Shown: piece after piece, positions 36,647 through 46,125 of the stretch
How positions within the stretch are numbered: the stretch's first letter is position 1
Layout: each line of letters opens with the position of its first letter
Source of the DNA: Geoalkalibacter halelectricus
GTDB taxonomy: Bacteria > Desulfobacterota > Desulfuromonadia > Desulfuromonadales > Geoalkalibacteraceae
Direction of reading: 5' to 3'
Assembly: GCF_025263685.1 (NCBI RefSeq)
Contig: NZ_CP092109.1
Location: forward strand, 124,001-188,000
Length of the DNA: 64,000 nt
Notes under the pieces: model-generated
Databases searched by the model: none
Seen by the model: the letters and a program-made list of their open reading frames with translations, nothing else
What the model was told of the DNA's origin: nothing
Translations under genes and position numbers: made by a program

Positions 36647-39600
36647 CTAGTTGCTGTTGTACCAGGTCGGTGCTTCCTCCCAGGGCGTGACGCGGTTCCA
36701 GCCGGGCTCCTCGATGGTACTGTCCACCTTGACGAAGCGGTGGCAGTTGATCGCGCTGGTGGCGTAGGCGAATTGGCGGTTACGGTTCTGACCACTCACG
36801 TCGCTGCCGGTGTAGGGCATGACCTGGGCCCTGGTTCCAGTGCCGACCCCGTCCCAGCGCACCGTGCCGACGTTGTCGCGGCCCGAGTTCCAATATGAGT
36901 CAGTAACAAAGCTATCATCCCACTTGTTATGGCTGACATCCAAACAGTTGGTGATCATCAGCCGTGGCAGACGCGAGGCATGGGGGTTGTGGCATTTAGA
37001 ACAACTGAAACGGTGGTACATGGGTTCGGCGACCTCCGTATCGAGATTTACACCCCAGGCAAACTCTTCCACGGCATAGCGATTGCGCACATTGCTGGTG
37101 CCCCAGGCATAGGGGTAAACGCCGCGGGCAGAGTCCGTCACTCTATCGATATTGCTACTGCCCATATCGTTGCGCAATCCATAAAGGCGGTCGATCTCCG
37201 AGGAATTTCGACCATCGGTGTCCTGATAGCCCATGCCCGGTCTGAGGTTGGTGCCGCCTTCCTTGCGCACCGCTGGGTTGTAGACATTGAATCTGAAGCG
37301 CCCACTTCCGCCGATCACCGCGTTTGAGTGACCATTTTCGCTAAACCAAGCGTTGTCGGGATTGCCCTGTTCGTCCACCTCGAATTTGTTCATGCTGTTG
37401 ACGTCGGTGCCGTGGCACAGGGTGCAAAGACCCGCAGAATCCTGCAAAGTCCAGGTGACGGTCGGATAGTCGCTGTTCTGGTCGATCCAGTAGCCGCCCA
37501 TCTTGTTCATGGTGGTGGATCCACGCGGCACCATGCCGAAATCATCCATAGATCCGGTGAAATAGTAGCTTTGCCGCGCAGCATTTGTGGTCAACTGCCG
37601 GTAACCCTCGAATCGGCCGGGAGCGCCATCCTCGAAATAGGGATTGCCCTTCCAGCTGCCACGCAGGTAGGGCCGCCCGCTGTACACGTCGCCCGGGGCG
37701 TGGTTCATGTCGTGCACGTCATGGCAGTAGCTGCAACGAATCTGCGCCACCGCGTCCACGCCAGGCCGTGTCACCTCGGGATTGACCGAATGGGTGGATT
37801 GGACGGTGCCGGTCTTGTAGCGGAAATAGGGGCTGTCCCAGGTGGCGCCGACCCAGTTTGAAACCGGCGTGCGGCTGCCCCAAGTACCGTTGCCCCCATG
37901 GAGAACACCATAGTCGTAATCGGTTGCGAGCTTCCATTTGGCGTTCGTTGAACTGAAATTTGCCGTAACGGAACTGGTATCCGTGTCATCCAGGGTGAAA
38001 GTGTTAACGCCCGTACGTGTGATGGTTCCTGCCCAGCCATTAAGAGCCTGAATTCCGGCGGGCATGTAGATGACGACGCGATCACCTGTCTGCAAACCAT
38101 GGCCGTCACTGCGAATGGTTGTTGTGGTTCCCTTGGTAACATTTGTAATTGCCTGCTCGGTCACCTTGTTGCGCGCCAGCCCCGAATAACCCCACTCGGA
38201 AATGCGCGGCGTCTGCGCGTCATGACAGCCCCAACAGATTTCGGCCTCGGTGTGGAAGGGACCGCGGCCGCCGATGGTCTTGCGCAGATGGATGCCGCCC
38301 GAACTGTAGTCGAGACCCACCATGGGAAAGTTGGGGATAAAGACCGTCTCCTCGCCGGGCGGATTGCGTCCCTCGCCCGTCTCGTCGCCCTGGGGGTGCC
38401 CCTCGACGTGGCACCAGGTGCAATAGCGCACGGTGCCGCCGTCATAAACGTGGGGGATGTGCTCGGTACGAAGCACGTCGCCACTGGCGAAATTGATCCC
38501 CGTGGGTATGGGCTTATGCAGGGTCAGGGTGGTGCTGTCCTTGTGGGTGATCTTGAAAAAGGTGCCCGCCTTCTTGAATCGGTCGCCCACCAGCAGGTTG
38601 TTGCCAGTGCCCGACACCGTCAGCGTGGTTCTTACGCCGTCGCCGTTCTGGTTGCCGTTCACCGTCGAGGCGCGTCCGGCGGTGGCCATGGCGGTCGTGG
38701 CACCCGGCCAGTAGACGTTGGCTTCGTGACCGTGGCACTCGTTGCAGGCGATGAGTTTCGGCCCGTTGGGTTCGGAAGCGCGCGGCCGCCACTCGGGCAG
38801 ATCGGCGTTGTCGCCGTGGCAGCGCATCTGCGAGGTGCCCAGACAGGTGCCGGGATTGCCGCCCTGGGGCGGAATCCACTGAGCATTTTCTCCCGCCGCC
38901 GAGTGCAGTTTGACATCCACGGTACCGTCCGCGTGATCGGCGCCCAGATGGCACAGACTGCACTGGTCGCCGGTGAAGCGGTAGGAGAAGTTGAGGTGGC
39001 GCAAATGCTGGCCCACGGAGAAATCATTGCTGTTGCCCAGTAGGTTGATGGGCGGCGCCGCTTTGTAGATGGGCTTGTTGCCGCCGTAGCGGGTGTCGGT
39101 GGTCTGGTCCTCCCAGTCGCGCCCGTAATAGTCCTTGTCCGAACGATCGGGATCGCCGTGGCACAGGGCGCAGGATACCGAATCGCGATCGCCCCACACC
39201 GGCGCGCCGCTGCCGTGACAGCCGGTGACGTTGGTAGCGTTGAAGCCGAAGCAGGTGCCGCTATCGACGTTTTTCATCTCGATGGAGAGATCATTGAAGC
39301 CGCCTGGCCCCGTCGCATCGCGATAGATAAGCACGCCCTTGTCGTGGTATTCGACCAAGCCGCTCGTCAGTGCGGTGTGGGTGACCGCCTGGTTGAAATA
39401 GCCTTTTTTCGGGTTGTTCCAGGCCAGCTTGATGCCGCCGCCGTAGTGCTTGAGATCATAATCGACGGCGCCCGCGCCGTGGCACTTGGCGCAGTCCACC
39501 TGGGTGTAACCGTGCATCTCATGGCTGCCCTTGGTAGCGTAGTCGTCGGGCGGGTTGCCGTGACAGACCCCACAGCGCAGGCCGCCCTTGGCCGAGGGCG

Positions 39601-42600
39601 AATTGGACAAGGACGACCAGTTACCCGCCTCGTCGGCGGTGCGCACGGAGAAGAAGTAATCCTTGCCGGGATTCAAACCCAGCACCTCGAAGCCCTGGCT
39701 ACGGCCTGGTTCGGCAGGCAGGGGCGGCGAGCCGACCACGGGCGTGGCCGCGTTCCACTTGGCTTCGCTATTGATGGCATCGGCCGGGTTGTAGGGCACG
39801 GACTCCTTGTAGCGGATATCGTATTGATGGGCGCGCCCCTCCTTGCCGTCGTCGCCGGGCGCATGCCAGTAGAGCCACACGGTGCCGAATTTGGGCCGAT
39901 GCTCGGCCACCAGATCGGTAATGGCGGCCGGAGGTGTCGTATCCACCGAGTTATTGACACTGAAGGTGCCGGTCAGGGCATTGCGGCGGTCATGGAAGGT
40001 ATCCGCAGCCAAACCGCCGGGGTCGGAGCCGATGATGCGGTGCATCATGCCGTCGCCGGCACCGACCCGCACCCGCACGTTGTTGAGCGGCGCGTTGAGA
40101 GCCAAACCATCTTTTTTCGTCCGCCACAGGGCGCTGGTGCCCGACACATCGACGGCGATGATATAAGGCCAGCTTGCACCGCCATCCACCGATCCATAGA
40201 CATCATAGAGCACCTCGTCCCCTTCGGGGTCGACGGCAGCCGTCCAATTGATGGCCACGTCACCGCTGGCCGGTGAATTGGGCGTGGTGACGCTGAAAGG
40301 ATTGGGCAGAAGGTTGCTTTCCTGCTCGTAGACGGTGAGCAGGCTTGCGCCGCGCTTGGACCCGAACCAGACTTCCATTTCCCGGGTACCGTCCTTACGC
40401 AGGCGGATCGCCAGGCGCTTGTCCTTTGGAACCCGAAACACCTTAGGGGGCTCCCCAACTTGCGGTGGCTCGGCTGGGAAATAAGCCTTGACGCTGCCGC
40501 GATGCCGCCGCGGCAAAACTCTCGTGAATGTATCAAGGGTCTGGAAGCCGTTGTCCCAGTAACCCAAATCGAAATGCACGGTAATTGTCCCGTTGTCACT
40601 GCGGTTGCGCAGATAAAGGGACATGGACCCGCCGTGGATGATGGTATCCACATCATAAGGGGAATTGAGAACCCAGGTGATGATGTTACCGCTGCTGGAG
40701 ATGCTCTGAATGCGGTTGCGGGTGCGATCGCCGCAGGCATAGCCGCTGTCGCGCATAAGGGAAGTATACTGGCTGGAAAAGCTCATGGAGCTTCCACAGC
40801 TTAAGGTCAGGTTAGTGGATCCGCCGCCGAGATTGGTGCCGCTGTTGGCGATCCCGTAGTACATGCGCCCGAAAATGTCGTTTTCACTCGGCGACTGCGG
40901 GATGGCGATCTTGATCACTTCATTGGCGTCGACGTTCTGCGCCGGCGAGGCATCGCGGGCGCGCACCGCGAACAGGTAGTCGAGGCCGTTCTGCAAACCG
41001 GTGACGTGAAAGGCGGTGGCGGTGGTGGTCGCCTGGGGATTGTTCCAGTCGATGGTCTGGCTCGATGGCACCCAATACACCAGGTAGGTGATGGGACCCG
41101 TGTCGTCGCGCGCCGGGCTCCAATGCAGGTCCACCGATCCGCTGATAAAGGCCGGCCGCGCCGACTCCAGCCCCTGGAAGCGCGGGGCGAAGCTATCGAC
41201 CAGGGCCTGGGCGCTTTGGCTGTTGGAGACCGGCGAGTGGTTGATCATGGTCTCGTCGAAGGCCTTGACACCGAAGTAGTAGCTCATCCCTGGTGTGAGG
41301 CCATATACGGTCATGGTCTGGGTGCGCGGATCGTTATCGTAGTTGCGGATCGCGGACGGCGGCCCGGCGGCGATGGCCGAGGATGACCAGTTGGCGTCGG
41401 TGACCGGCCCGCCGGTGCGGTAGCGGATTTCGTAGCCGTAGACACCGGGGCCTTTTTGCCCTTGATAACCGGGGGGCAGATCACCGTCGTTGTCCGGCGG
41501 CGTCCAGGAGAGCTTGACCGTGCCGACCAGCGTTCCGCTGTGCGCGGCGAGATCCTCGATCTTGCCCGGGGCGATCTTGTCCTCGTACCAGGTCCAGGTG
41601 AAGTCGCCGTTGCTGTGGCAGGCGATGTTCGAGCAGCGCTGGATCACCGGATTGTAGAAGCCGGTCAAATCGACGTTGCCGGACATATCACGGAAATTGC
41701 CGTCGTTCCAGGCATCGTTAAGCAGGTCGGCCTTGCCGTCCGTGCGCCCGGTGACCGGGCTGGAGTGCGGGCCGCCCGAGGCGTTGCTGCCGCCCGGACT
41801 CGGATGGCAATAGGAACACGCCTGGTTCTGGTAGTTGAGTTTGTTGCCGTAAGCCGCCCAGGCTCCATCGTTCAGACCGGAGAGCGCCTGGCCGATGGCA
41901 TCGACATGGACGAAATGCGAGCCGGCGCGGTCAGCGATGCTGTAATCGATGCGCAGCTCGCCGTCGGGCCAGAAGTTGTCCGTGGGCGGATCGTTGTTGC
42001 CGCCGCCGTGGCAGCCGTTGCAGCCCGTGGGCGTAAAGGCGAGTTCATCGCCGTCGTGCATGTGGCAGCTGATGCACAATCCGGCGAAATGCGCCGGCGC
42101 TTCTTCGGTGCGGTTGTAGTAACTCACCGCATTAGACTCATGGCACACCTGGCAGATGCCGTACTGGTTGTTGCCGCCCTGGTTGGGCAACGCCAGATAG
42201 TAGCTGGAGCGCTCGTTGCGGTCGCTAAAGCCCACCACCTGGCGCCCGCCGATCTGGTCGCGGATCATGGCATCCTGCGCGCCGCTCTGACCGTGGGGAT
42301 CGTGGCAGGCGATGCAGTTGGAAGCGTCATGGCTGGTGCCTGTGGTGGCGTAATGGAGCTGGGCGTCGAAACTGTGACAGATGTTGCAGAAAGCCTGCGG
42401 ATCGCTGTTGAAGTCATTGCCGTAGATGGCGCGCAGGCGGTTGGTGGAGTCGGCGCCCATGTGGTCGGCGTCGAACTCGGTGCTGTGGCAGTCGCGGCAC
42501 CGTTGAGGCGCCGCCACCCCGCCGTGACCTGCAGCATAATAGGCGCTCATGGCCGAAGCGCTGCGTTGCACGCCGTCGCGGTCGGTATACACGGTGGTCT

Positions 42601-44794
42601 GCGCGCCGGTGTGGCAAGTCAGGCAGTCGGCGCTCTGTGGGTTGCCCCACACCAAAATGATTTCGGGTGATTCCACCCCGTGGCAGCTATTGCAGGTTTC
42701 ATGGTCGACCGTGAGCGCCCCGTCCACATGTCCGGCGTGGGCACCCGTATCGGCACCGGCGCCGTGACAGGCCGCGCAGCCGATGTTGGCGCCCAGGGGA
42801 TCGACGTGCACCCCATGGCTGCCGCTCAAATCGGCCCCGGCCACCGCATGACAACTGCCGCAGGCGCCGCTGGCGGCATCGCCCCAGGCGGGCGAGGCGA
42901 AGTTGCCCTGGCCGTCCGAGTGGCAGAACACCGCGCAACTGCCGTTCACACTGTTATAGGTGGCGACGCCGAGCAGGGCGTTGCCGAGATTGTAGCCGCT
43001 GTCGAACACCACATCCACCAGGCCGTTGACGTGGGTGCCGCCCTTGGCGCCCGCGACCAGGCTGCCGGCACTCGCGGCGGTCTCCACATGGCAGACGTTG
43101 CAGGCATAGCCCGCCGCCAGGTGCTTGAGGTGGGCGCTGGAGTTGTTGCGCGCGGTCATGGTGGCCGCGTCGTTGCCGTGGCAGGCGATGCAGGTGGTGA
43201 TGGTTCCCTTGCCGCCGCCCCAGGAGACGCTCACCGTGGTGAAATCGCTCGCGGTCTTGCCCGACGGGTTGTGCTTGCCGCCGCTGCTGTGGCAGTAGAG
43301 GTTGCTGCAGGTGCCGCTGCCCGAGGGATTGTAGGAAGGGCTGAGAATCCCGCCCGCGGTGACCAGGGAATCGAAGGAGTTGCCGCTGAGAAACACATCC
43401 TGGAAGCTACCCTGATTGTGGGTGGCGGCGAAGTCGTCGGCGTTGTGGCACAGGTTGCAGGTAAAGCCGTAACCGCTGCCCGCTCCCGAATGGGAGGTGT
43501 GAGGCGTGAAATTTTCGTTCTTGGCATTGGCGGCGAGGGCGTAATTGTGGCCGCTTTCCACGTAGGCATAGCCGTTGGGGCCACCAGGAATATGGGCCGA
43601 GGGCGGAAAACCGTGGCAGTCGGCGCAGTTGGCGCCGAAGGAATAGGTCATGCCCGAAGCGTTGTGGCTGTGGCAGGCCAGACAGTTCTCGCCCGCGATA
43701 TGGGCGCGCGAACTGTTGGGCATGGTGGTCAGCTCGCCATGGCAGCGCTCGCAGAACCCGTCGGCGCTGCCGGGGGTGCCCGCCCACTGGGCGGCGATGG
43801 TGGAAGATCCGCCGTGCACGTTGGGCAGCACCGTGTAACGCAAACCGCCCACTGGCCCGTAGGTCTGGGTTTCGGTCTGGCTGCGCAACACGAAATAGTT
43901 GACCTGACCGGCATTGTAGGAATGGCCGCTGTGACACACCAGGCAGCCGATTTCTTCCTCGGCGCTGCCGTGGAATTTGTAGGTATGGCAGGCCTGGCAC
44001 AGGGGATAGGTTCCGGCCGATTGCGGCCCGTCGCCGCGCAGCAGCTTGCCGTCGCCGCTGCCGGCCTGCCCCGGCGCCGTTGGCGTATCCGCTTTGGAAT
44101 CGGCGAAATGCACGCCGTGACAGGAGGAGCAGCCGACCCCGCCGTTGCTCAGAAGCTGAATGTCGCCGGGCCAGGCTTCGACTTCCGCGATGGGCCGGTA
44201 TTTGTCGGGCTGGGCGGCGGCTACCGCCGCGTAGTCTGCCACGCTGGGATGGGTGAGCAGGCCGCGGTCCTCGCTGCCCACCACCCAGGGCGCGTGGCAC
44301 TCGACGCACATCTGGTCGCGGCTGCCCGCGCCCAGACGCAGGATCTTGGTATTTTCCGGATCACGGCTGTGGGGGTCGTGGCAGCGCTGGCAGGTGATTT
44401 TGCCGGTGGAGACATGGTAGCGCCCGTAGAAGCGCCGATCGCTCGGCGCCTGGGCCCCGGCTGCGGGGTTGACGTCCTTGCCCGCCCAGATATGCGAGGT
44501 CTGCGCGCCCGGTTCCAACCCCGGCGGATAGGAACCCATGGCGTTGCTGGCGTCGCCCGGCGCAAAGCGCGCATTGGGTGCTCGGGAAGTACCGTCGAGC
44601 ATTGGTATGGGGCTTGCGCCTTCACGGTGACACCGCAGGCAGAGATTGGTCGTGCCCTGCCCCAGGTCAGTAAAACTGACCCCGACCATGTGGCAGTTCT
44701 TGCAGTCGAAGTTGTGCACCACCGTGGCTTCGGACGCCACCGCGCCCAGTACCACGACCACCAGAGCCAAAGCCCATCGACGCCACCACCGCAT
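36647..44794 (-). CDS. giant multihaem cytochrome c with FN3 domains, copy 2 (34 CXXCH plus 5 atypical motifs)
   Basis: 2,715 residues, collinear with copy 1 throughout. ATG 44794 follows GGGAG at 8 nt; its signal peptide (MRWWRRWALALVVVVLGAV) is unrelated to that of copy 1, and similarity starts abruptly at ATVVHNFDCKNCH. It has 24 CXXCH plus CSNLYCH, CAVFCH and CSNIACH before residue 1060, then FN3/Ig-like and beta domains. The C-terminal block has 10 CXXCH plus CFGFNATNVTGCH and CLGTSQMRCH. A GHGLQTGDRVVIYMP segment there resembles FCCH-type beta modules of some phage and surface proteins. It has its own promoter and terminator, so the two copies can be expressed separately. Predicted exported electron carrier. 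Confidence 0.95.
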   Translation of the reverse strand: MRWWRRWALALVVVVLGAVASEATVVHNFDCKNCHMVGVSFTDLGQGTTNLCLRCHREGASPIPMLDGTSRAPNARFAPGDASNAMGSYPPGLEPGAQTSHIWAGKDVNPAAGAQAPSDRRFYGRYHVSTGKITCQRCHDPHSRDPENTKILRLGAGSRDQMCVECHAPWVVGSEDRGLLTHPSVADYAAVAAAQPDKYRPIAEVEAWPGDIQLLSNGGVGCSSCHGVHFADSKADTPTAPGQAGSGDGKLLRGDGPQSAGTYPLCQACHTYKFHGSAEEEIGCLVCHSGHSYNAGQVNYFVLRSQTETQTYGPVGGLRYTVLPNVHGGSSTIAAQWAGTPGSADGFCERCHGELTTMPNSSRAHIAGENCLACHSHNASGMTYSFGANCADCHGFPPSAHIPGGPNGYAYVESGHNYALAANAKNENFTPHTSHSGAGSGYGFTCNLCHNADDFAATHNQGSFQDVFLSGNSFDSLVTAGGILSPSYNPSGSGTCSNLYCHSSGGKHNPSGKTASDFTTVSVSWGGGKGTITTCIACHGNDAATMTARNNSSAHLKHLAAGYACNVCHVETAASAGSLVAGAKGGTHVNGLVDVVFDSGYNLGNALLGVATYNSVNGSCAVFCHSDGQGNFASPAWGDAASGACGSCHAVAGADLSGSHGVHVDPLGANIGCAACHGAGADTGAHAGHVDGALTVDHETCNSCHGVESPEIILVWGNPQSADCLTCHTGAQTTVYTDRDGVQRSASAMSAYYAAGHGGVAAPQRCRDCHSTEFDADHMGADSTNRLRAIYGNDFNSDPQAFCNICHSFDAQLHYATTGTSHDASNCIACHDPHGQSGAQDAMIRDQIGGRQVVGFSDRNERSSYYLALPNQGGNNQYGICQVCHESNAVSYYNRTEEAPAHFAGLCISCHMHDGDELAFTPTGCNGCHGGGNNDPPTDNFWPDGELRIDYSIADRAGSHFVHVDAIGQALSGLNDGAWAAYGNKLNYQNQACSYCHPSPGGSNASGGPHSSPVTGRTDGKADLLNDAWNDGNFRDMSGNVDLTGFYNPVIQRCSNIACHSNGDFTWTWYEDKIAPGKIEDLAAHSGTLVGTVKLSWTPPDNDGDLPPGYQGQKGPGVYGYEIRYRTGGPVTDANWSSSAIAAGPPSAIRNYDNDPRTQTMTVYGLTPGMSYYFGVKAFDETMINHSPVSNSQSAQALVDSFAPRFQGLESARPAFISGSVDLHWSPARDDTGPITYLVYWVPSSQTIDWNNPQATTTATAFHVTGLQNGLDYLFAVRARDASPAQNVDANEVIKIAIPQSPSENDIFGRMYYGIANSGTNLGGGSTNLTLSCGSSMSFSSQYTSLMRDSGYACGDRTRNRIQSISSSGNIITWVLNSPYDVDTIIHGGSMSLYLRNRSDNGTITVHFDLGYWDNGFQTLDTFTRVLPRRHRGSVKAYFPAEPPQVGEPPKVFRVPKDKRLAIRLRKDGTREMEVWFGSKRGASLLTVYEQESNLLPNPFSVTTPNSPASGDVAINWTAAVDPEGDEVLYDVYGSVDGGASWPYIIAVDVSGTSALWRTKKDGLALNAPLNNVRVRVGAGDGMMHRIIGSDPGGLAADTFHDRRNALTGTFSVNNSVDTTPPAAITDLVAEHRPKFGTVWLYWHAPGDDGKEGRAHQYDIRYKESVPYNPADAINSEAKWNAATPVVGSPPLPAEPGRSQGFEVLGLNPGKDYFFSVRTADEAGNWSSLSNSPSAKGGLRCGVCHGNPPDDYATKGSHEMHGYTQVDCAKCHGAGAVDYDLKHYGGGIKLAWNNPKKGYFNQAVTHTALTSGLVEYHDKGVLIYRDATGPGGFNDLSIEMKNVDSGTCFGFNATNVTGCHGSGAPVWGDRDSVSCALCHGDPDRSDKDYYGRDWEDQTTDTRYGGNKPIYKAAPPINLLGNSNDFSVGQHLRHLNFSYRFTGDQCSLCHLGADHADGTVDVKLHSAAGENAQWIPPQGGNPGTCLGTSQMRCHGDNADLPEWRPRASEPNGPKLIACNECHGHEANVYWPGATTAMATAGRASTVNGNQNGDGVRTTLTVSGTGNNLLVGDRFKKAGTFFKITHKDSTTLTLHKPIPTGINFASGDVLRTEHIPHVYDGGTVRYCTWCHVEGHPQGDETGEGRNPPGEETVFIPNFPMVGLDYSSGGIHLRKTIGGRGPFHTEAEICWGCHDAQTPRISEWGYSGLARNKVTEQAITNVTKGTTTTIRSDGHGLQTGDRVVIYMPAGIQALNGWAGTITRTGVNTFTLDDTDTSSVTANFSSTNAKWKLATDYDYGVLHGGNGTWGSRTPVSNWVGATWDSPYFRYKTGTVQSTHSVNPEVTRPGVDAVAQIRCSYCHDVHDMNHAPGDVYSGRPYLRGSWKGNPYFEDGAPGRFEGYRQLTTNAARQSYYFTGSMDDFGMVPRGSTTMNKMGGYWIDQNSDYPTVTWTLQDSAGLCTLCHGTDVNSMNKFEVDEQGNPDNAWFSENGHSNAVIGGSGRFRFNVYNPAVRKEGGTNLRPGMGYQDTDGRNSSEIDRLYGLRNDMGSSNIDRVTDSARGVYPYAWGTSNVRNRYAVEEFAWGVNLDTEVAEPMYHRFSCSKCHNPHASRLPRLMITNCLDVSHNKWDDSFVTDSYWNSGRDNVGTVRWDGVGTGTRAQVMPYTGSDVSGQNRNRQFAYATSAINCHRFVKVDSTIEEPGWNRVTPWEEAPTWYNSN

Positions 44795-44853
44795 ATACAC
44801 CGCTCCCAGATGCAATAAAAACACGGTTAAATTTTCGCATTTTCACGACCGGG

Positions 44854-44949
44854 ACAGTCAAATCGCGGCTTGTGCCGAGGCACCCCACCGACCTTGGACT
44901 TCGTTGCCGGGCTTGGCAGGCCCGGCGCAACGGGAGCTTACAGTCAAAT
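44854..44949. repeat. hairpin-rich 96-bp segment bounded by 10-bp direct repeats
   Basis: ACAGTCAAAT at 44854-44863 and 44940-44949 flanks 76 nt with internal hairpins (GTGCCGAGGCAC and a GCCGGGC...GCCCGGC stem). It lies upstream of giant cytochrome 2. It could be a small inserted element with a target duplication, or a duplicated regulatory site. Confidence 0.5.
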
Positions 44950-44981
44950 AGGCCCAATCGTTAATTTCCTCCAATGCAAAA

Positions 44982-45002
44982 AGAGCGCCACAAAGGCGCT
45001 CT
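44982..45002 (-). terminator. terminator of the beta-helix operon
   Basis: AGAGCGCC, loop ACAAA, GGCGCTCT. On the minus strand it is followed by T5. It separates the beta-helix operon from giant cytochrome 2. The whole 44795-45204 gap holds this hairpin and two repeat elements but no gene. Confidence 0.8.
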
Positions 45003-45031
45003 GGTTATTTTCAGTCTTTAAACCTTTTTTT

Positions 45032-45182
45032 GGACACGAATCAGGGCGGATAGGGGCGGATCAAACCTGATATTCATAGGCTTGGCCTTCTGGCTTCACC
45101 TCGGCGATCTCAGCGCCTCAGCGGTAAAACGCTTTTAGCTTTTGATTTTAATCCGTGTCCATCCGCCTTTATCCGTGTTCGC
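45032..45182. repeat. imperfect palindromic repeat with ATCCGTGTCCATCCGCC-type arms
   Basis: The left arm (GGACACGAATCAGGGCGGAT) and right arm (ATCCGTGTCCATCCGCC) are roughly complementary across about 85 nt. The arms are of a type seen as dispersed intergenic repeats in related genomes (recalled, not checked). Confidence 0.55.
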
Positions 45183-45204
45183 TAAAAAAAATGGTTCAAC
45201 AGAT

Positions 45205-46125
45205 TCAAGGCAGAGTCAGGGACAGGGGTGCGGGGAGCGGCTCGGGGATGGCCACGCGTCCCAGGTGCGTGTCGAATTCGTGATCGAAGATCTGTGGGCG
45301 AATCTCCTGGGGATCGGCGCTGCCCCACCAGTTGCGCGGCAGGGTCACATCGCCGCTCTGGTCGAAGCCGAGGCGGACATGGTACAGGCGGCTGTTGGTG
45401 ATGTTGTTGTACTCGATGAGGCTGTTGTCGTCGGAGCGGGTGACGACGAAGACACCGATGTCGTTGTCGCGGATTTCGTTGCGGTGCACGTGGGCGCGCC
45501 CACGCCGCTCCTCGAAGCGCAGGCCGTGGGTGTTGTCGTGGATGAGGTTGCCGGACACCTCGAGGTTGACGGTGGAAAAGCGCACCCCGTCGACGTTGTG
45601 GCGAAACACCGAATTCTTCACCGAGGCCTGGCAGAAATGCACCTGAATGCCGCTGAAGGCATACTCGCTGATGATGTGCTCGATCACGCCTTCACGGGCG
45701 AAGTTGAGGTAGAGAAACTTCCAGTCGGATTTTTGCGGGTTCTCGGCGGCGCTGGTGAATAGAATCGGCTGCTCGGGCGTGCCGCGCGCCACGATGCCGC
45801 CCTCGATCAGCAACTCCGAATCGCCGATGCCGTCGCCGTCGCGGTCAATGGGCGTGAACAGCACCCGCGTGCCGGGCAGAATGGTCAAATGGCCGCTTCT
45901 CTTCACCACCACCACCCCGGTGATGCGCACCTCACCGCTCCAAACCGCCTCACCCTCGATCACCGCATCGGTCAGATGCAGCACCGGCGCCGCCACAGGC
46001 GGCCGCGCACAACCGGCGAACAGTAAGACCACCACCAGCAGCAAAACACCGAGGCCCTTTATATAGGTCCCATCCGTCCCCACCGTCCCACAAGTCCCAT
46101 GATTTTTTCCCCACCCCGCCCTCAT
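45205..46125 (-). CDS. NosD-like right-handed beta-helix lipoprotein (beta-helix 1)
   Basis: 306 residues. The only in-frame ATG, 46125, overlaps the upstream stop as ATGA. The first 23 residues are encoded by a GGGAC-type repeat, after which comes a lipoprotein signal GLGVLLLVVVLLFAGC. The body shows the parallel beta-helix ladder: VWSGEVRITGVVVVKRSGHL, then rungs such as SVFRHNVDGVRF, GNLIHDNTHGLRF and NEIRDNDIGVFV, and the terminal RNWWGSADP shared by all three beta-helix proteins here. Such folds occur in NosD and carbohydrate-active proteins; here there is no obvious catalytic site. It is the last gene of a seven-gene operon. Confidence 0.88.
   Translation of the reverse strand: MRAGWGKNHGTCGTVGTDGTYIKGLGVLLLVVVLLFAGCARPPVAAPVLHLTDAVIEGEAVWSGEVRITGVVVVKRSGHLTILPGTRVLFTPIDRDGDGIGDSELLIEGGIVARGTPEQPILFTSAAENPQKSDWKFLYLNFAREGVIEHIISEYAFSGIQVHFCQASVKNSVFRHNVDGVRFSTVNLEVSGNLIHDNTHGLRFEERRGRAHVHRNEIRDNDIGVFVVTRSDDNSLIEYNNITNSRLYHVRLGFDQSGDVTLPRNWWGSADPQEIRPQIFDHEFDTHLGRVAIPEPLPAPLSLTLP

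Noticed and set aside
28204-44794. Haem motif count including CLDVSH and the lone NCHRF in the C-terminal region
   Set aside because: These lack the second Cys or the CH pair and were not counted.
28204-44794. CRISPR-like regular repetition in the giant genes
   Set aside because: The periodicity comes from similar haem-domain codons such as the CXXCH motifs, not identical repeats with spacers.
42680-44818. Long plus-strand open frame (712 codons) opposite giant cytochrome 2, and similar ones such as 32077-34335 opposite copy 1
   Set aside because: They are antisense shadows produced by GC-rich codon use; translations are Ala/Val/Gly/His-rich with no domain, and the minus-strand frame has 34 haem motifs.
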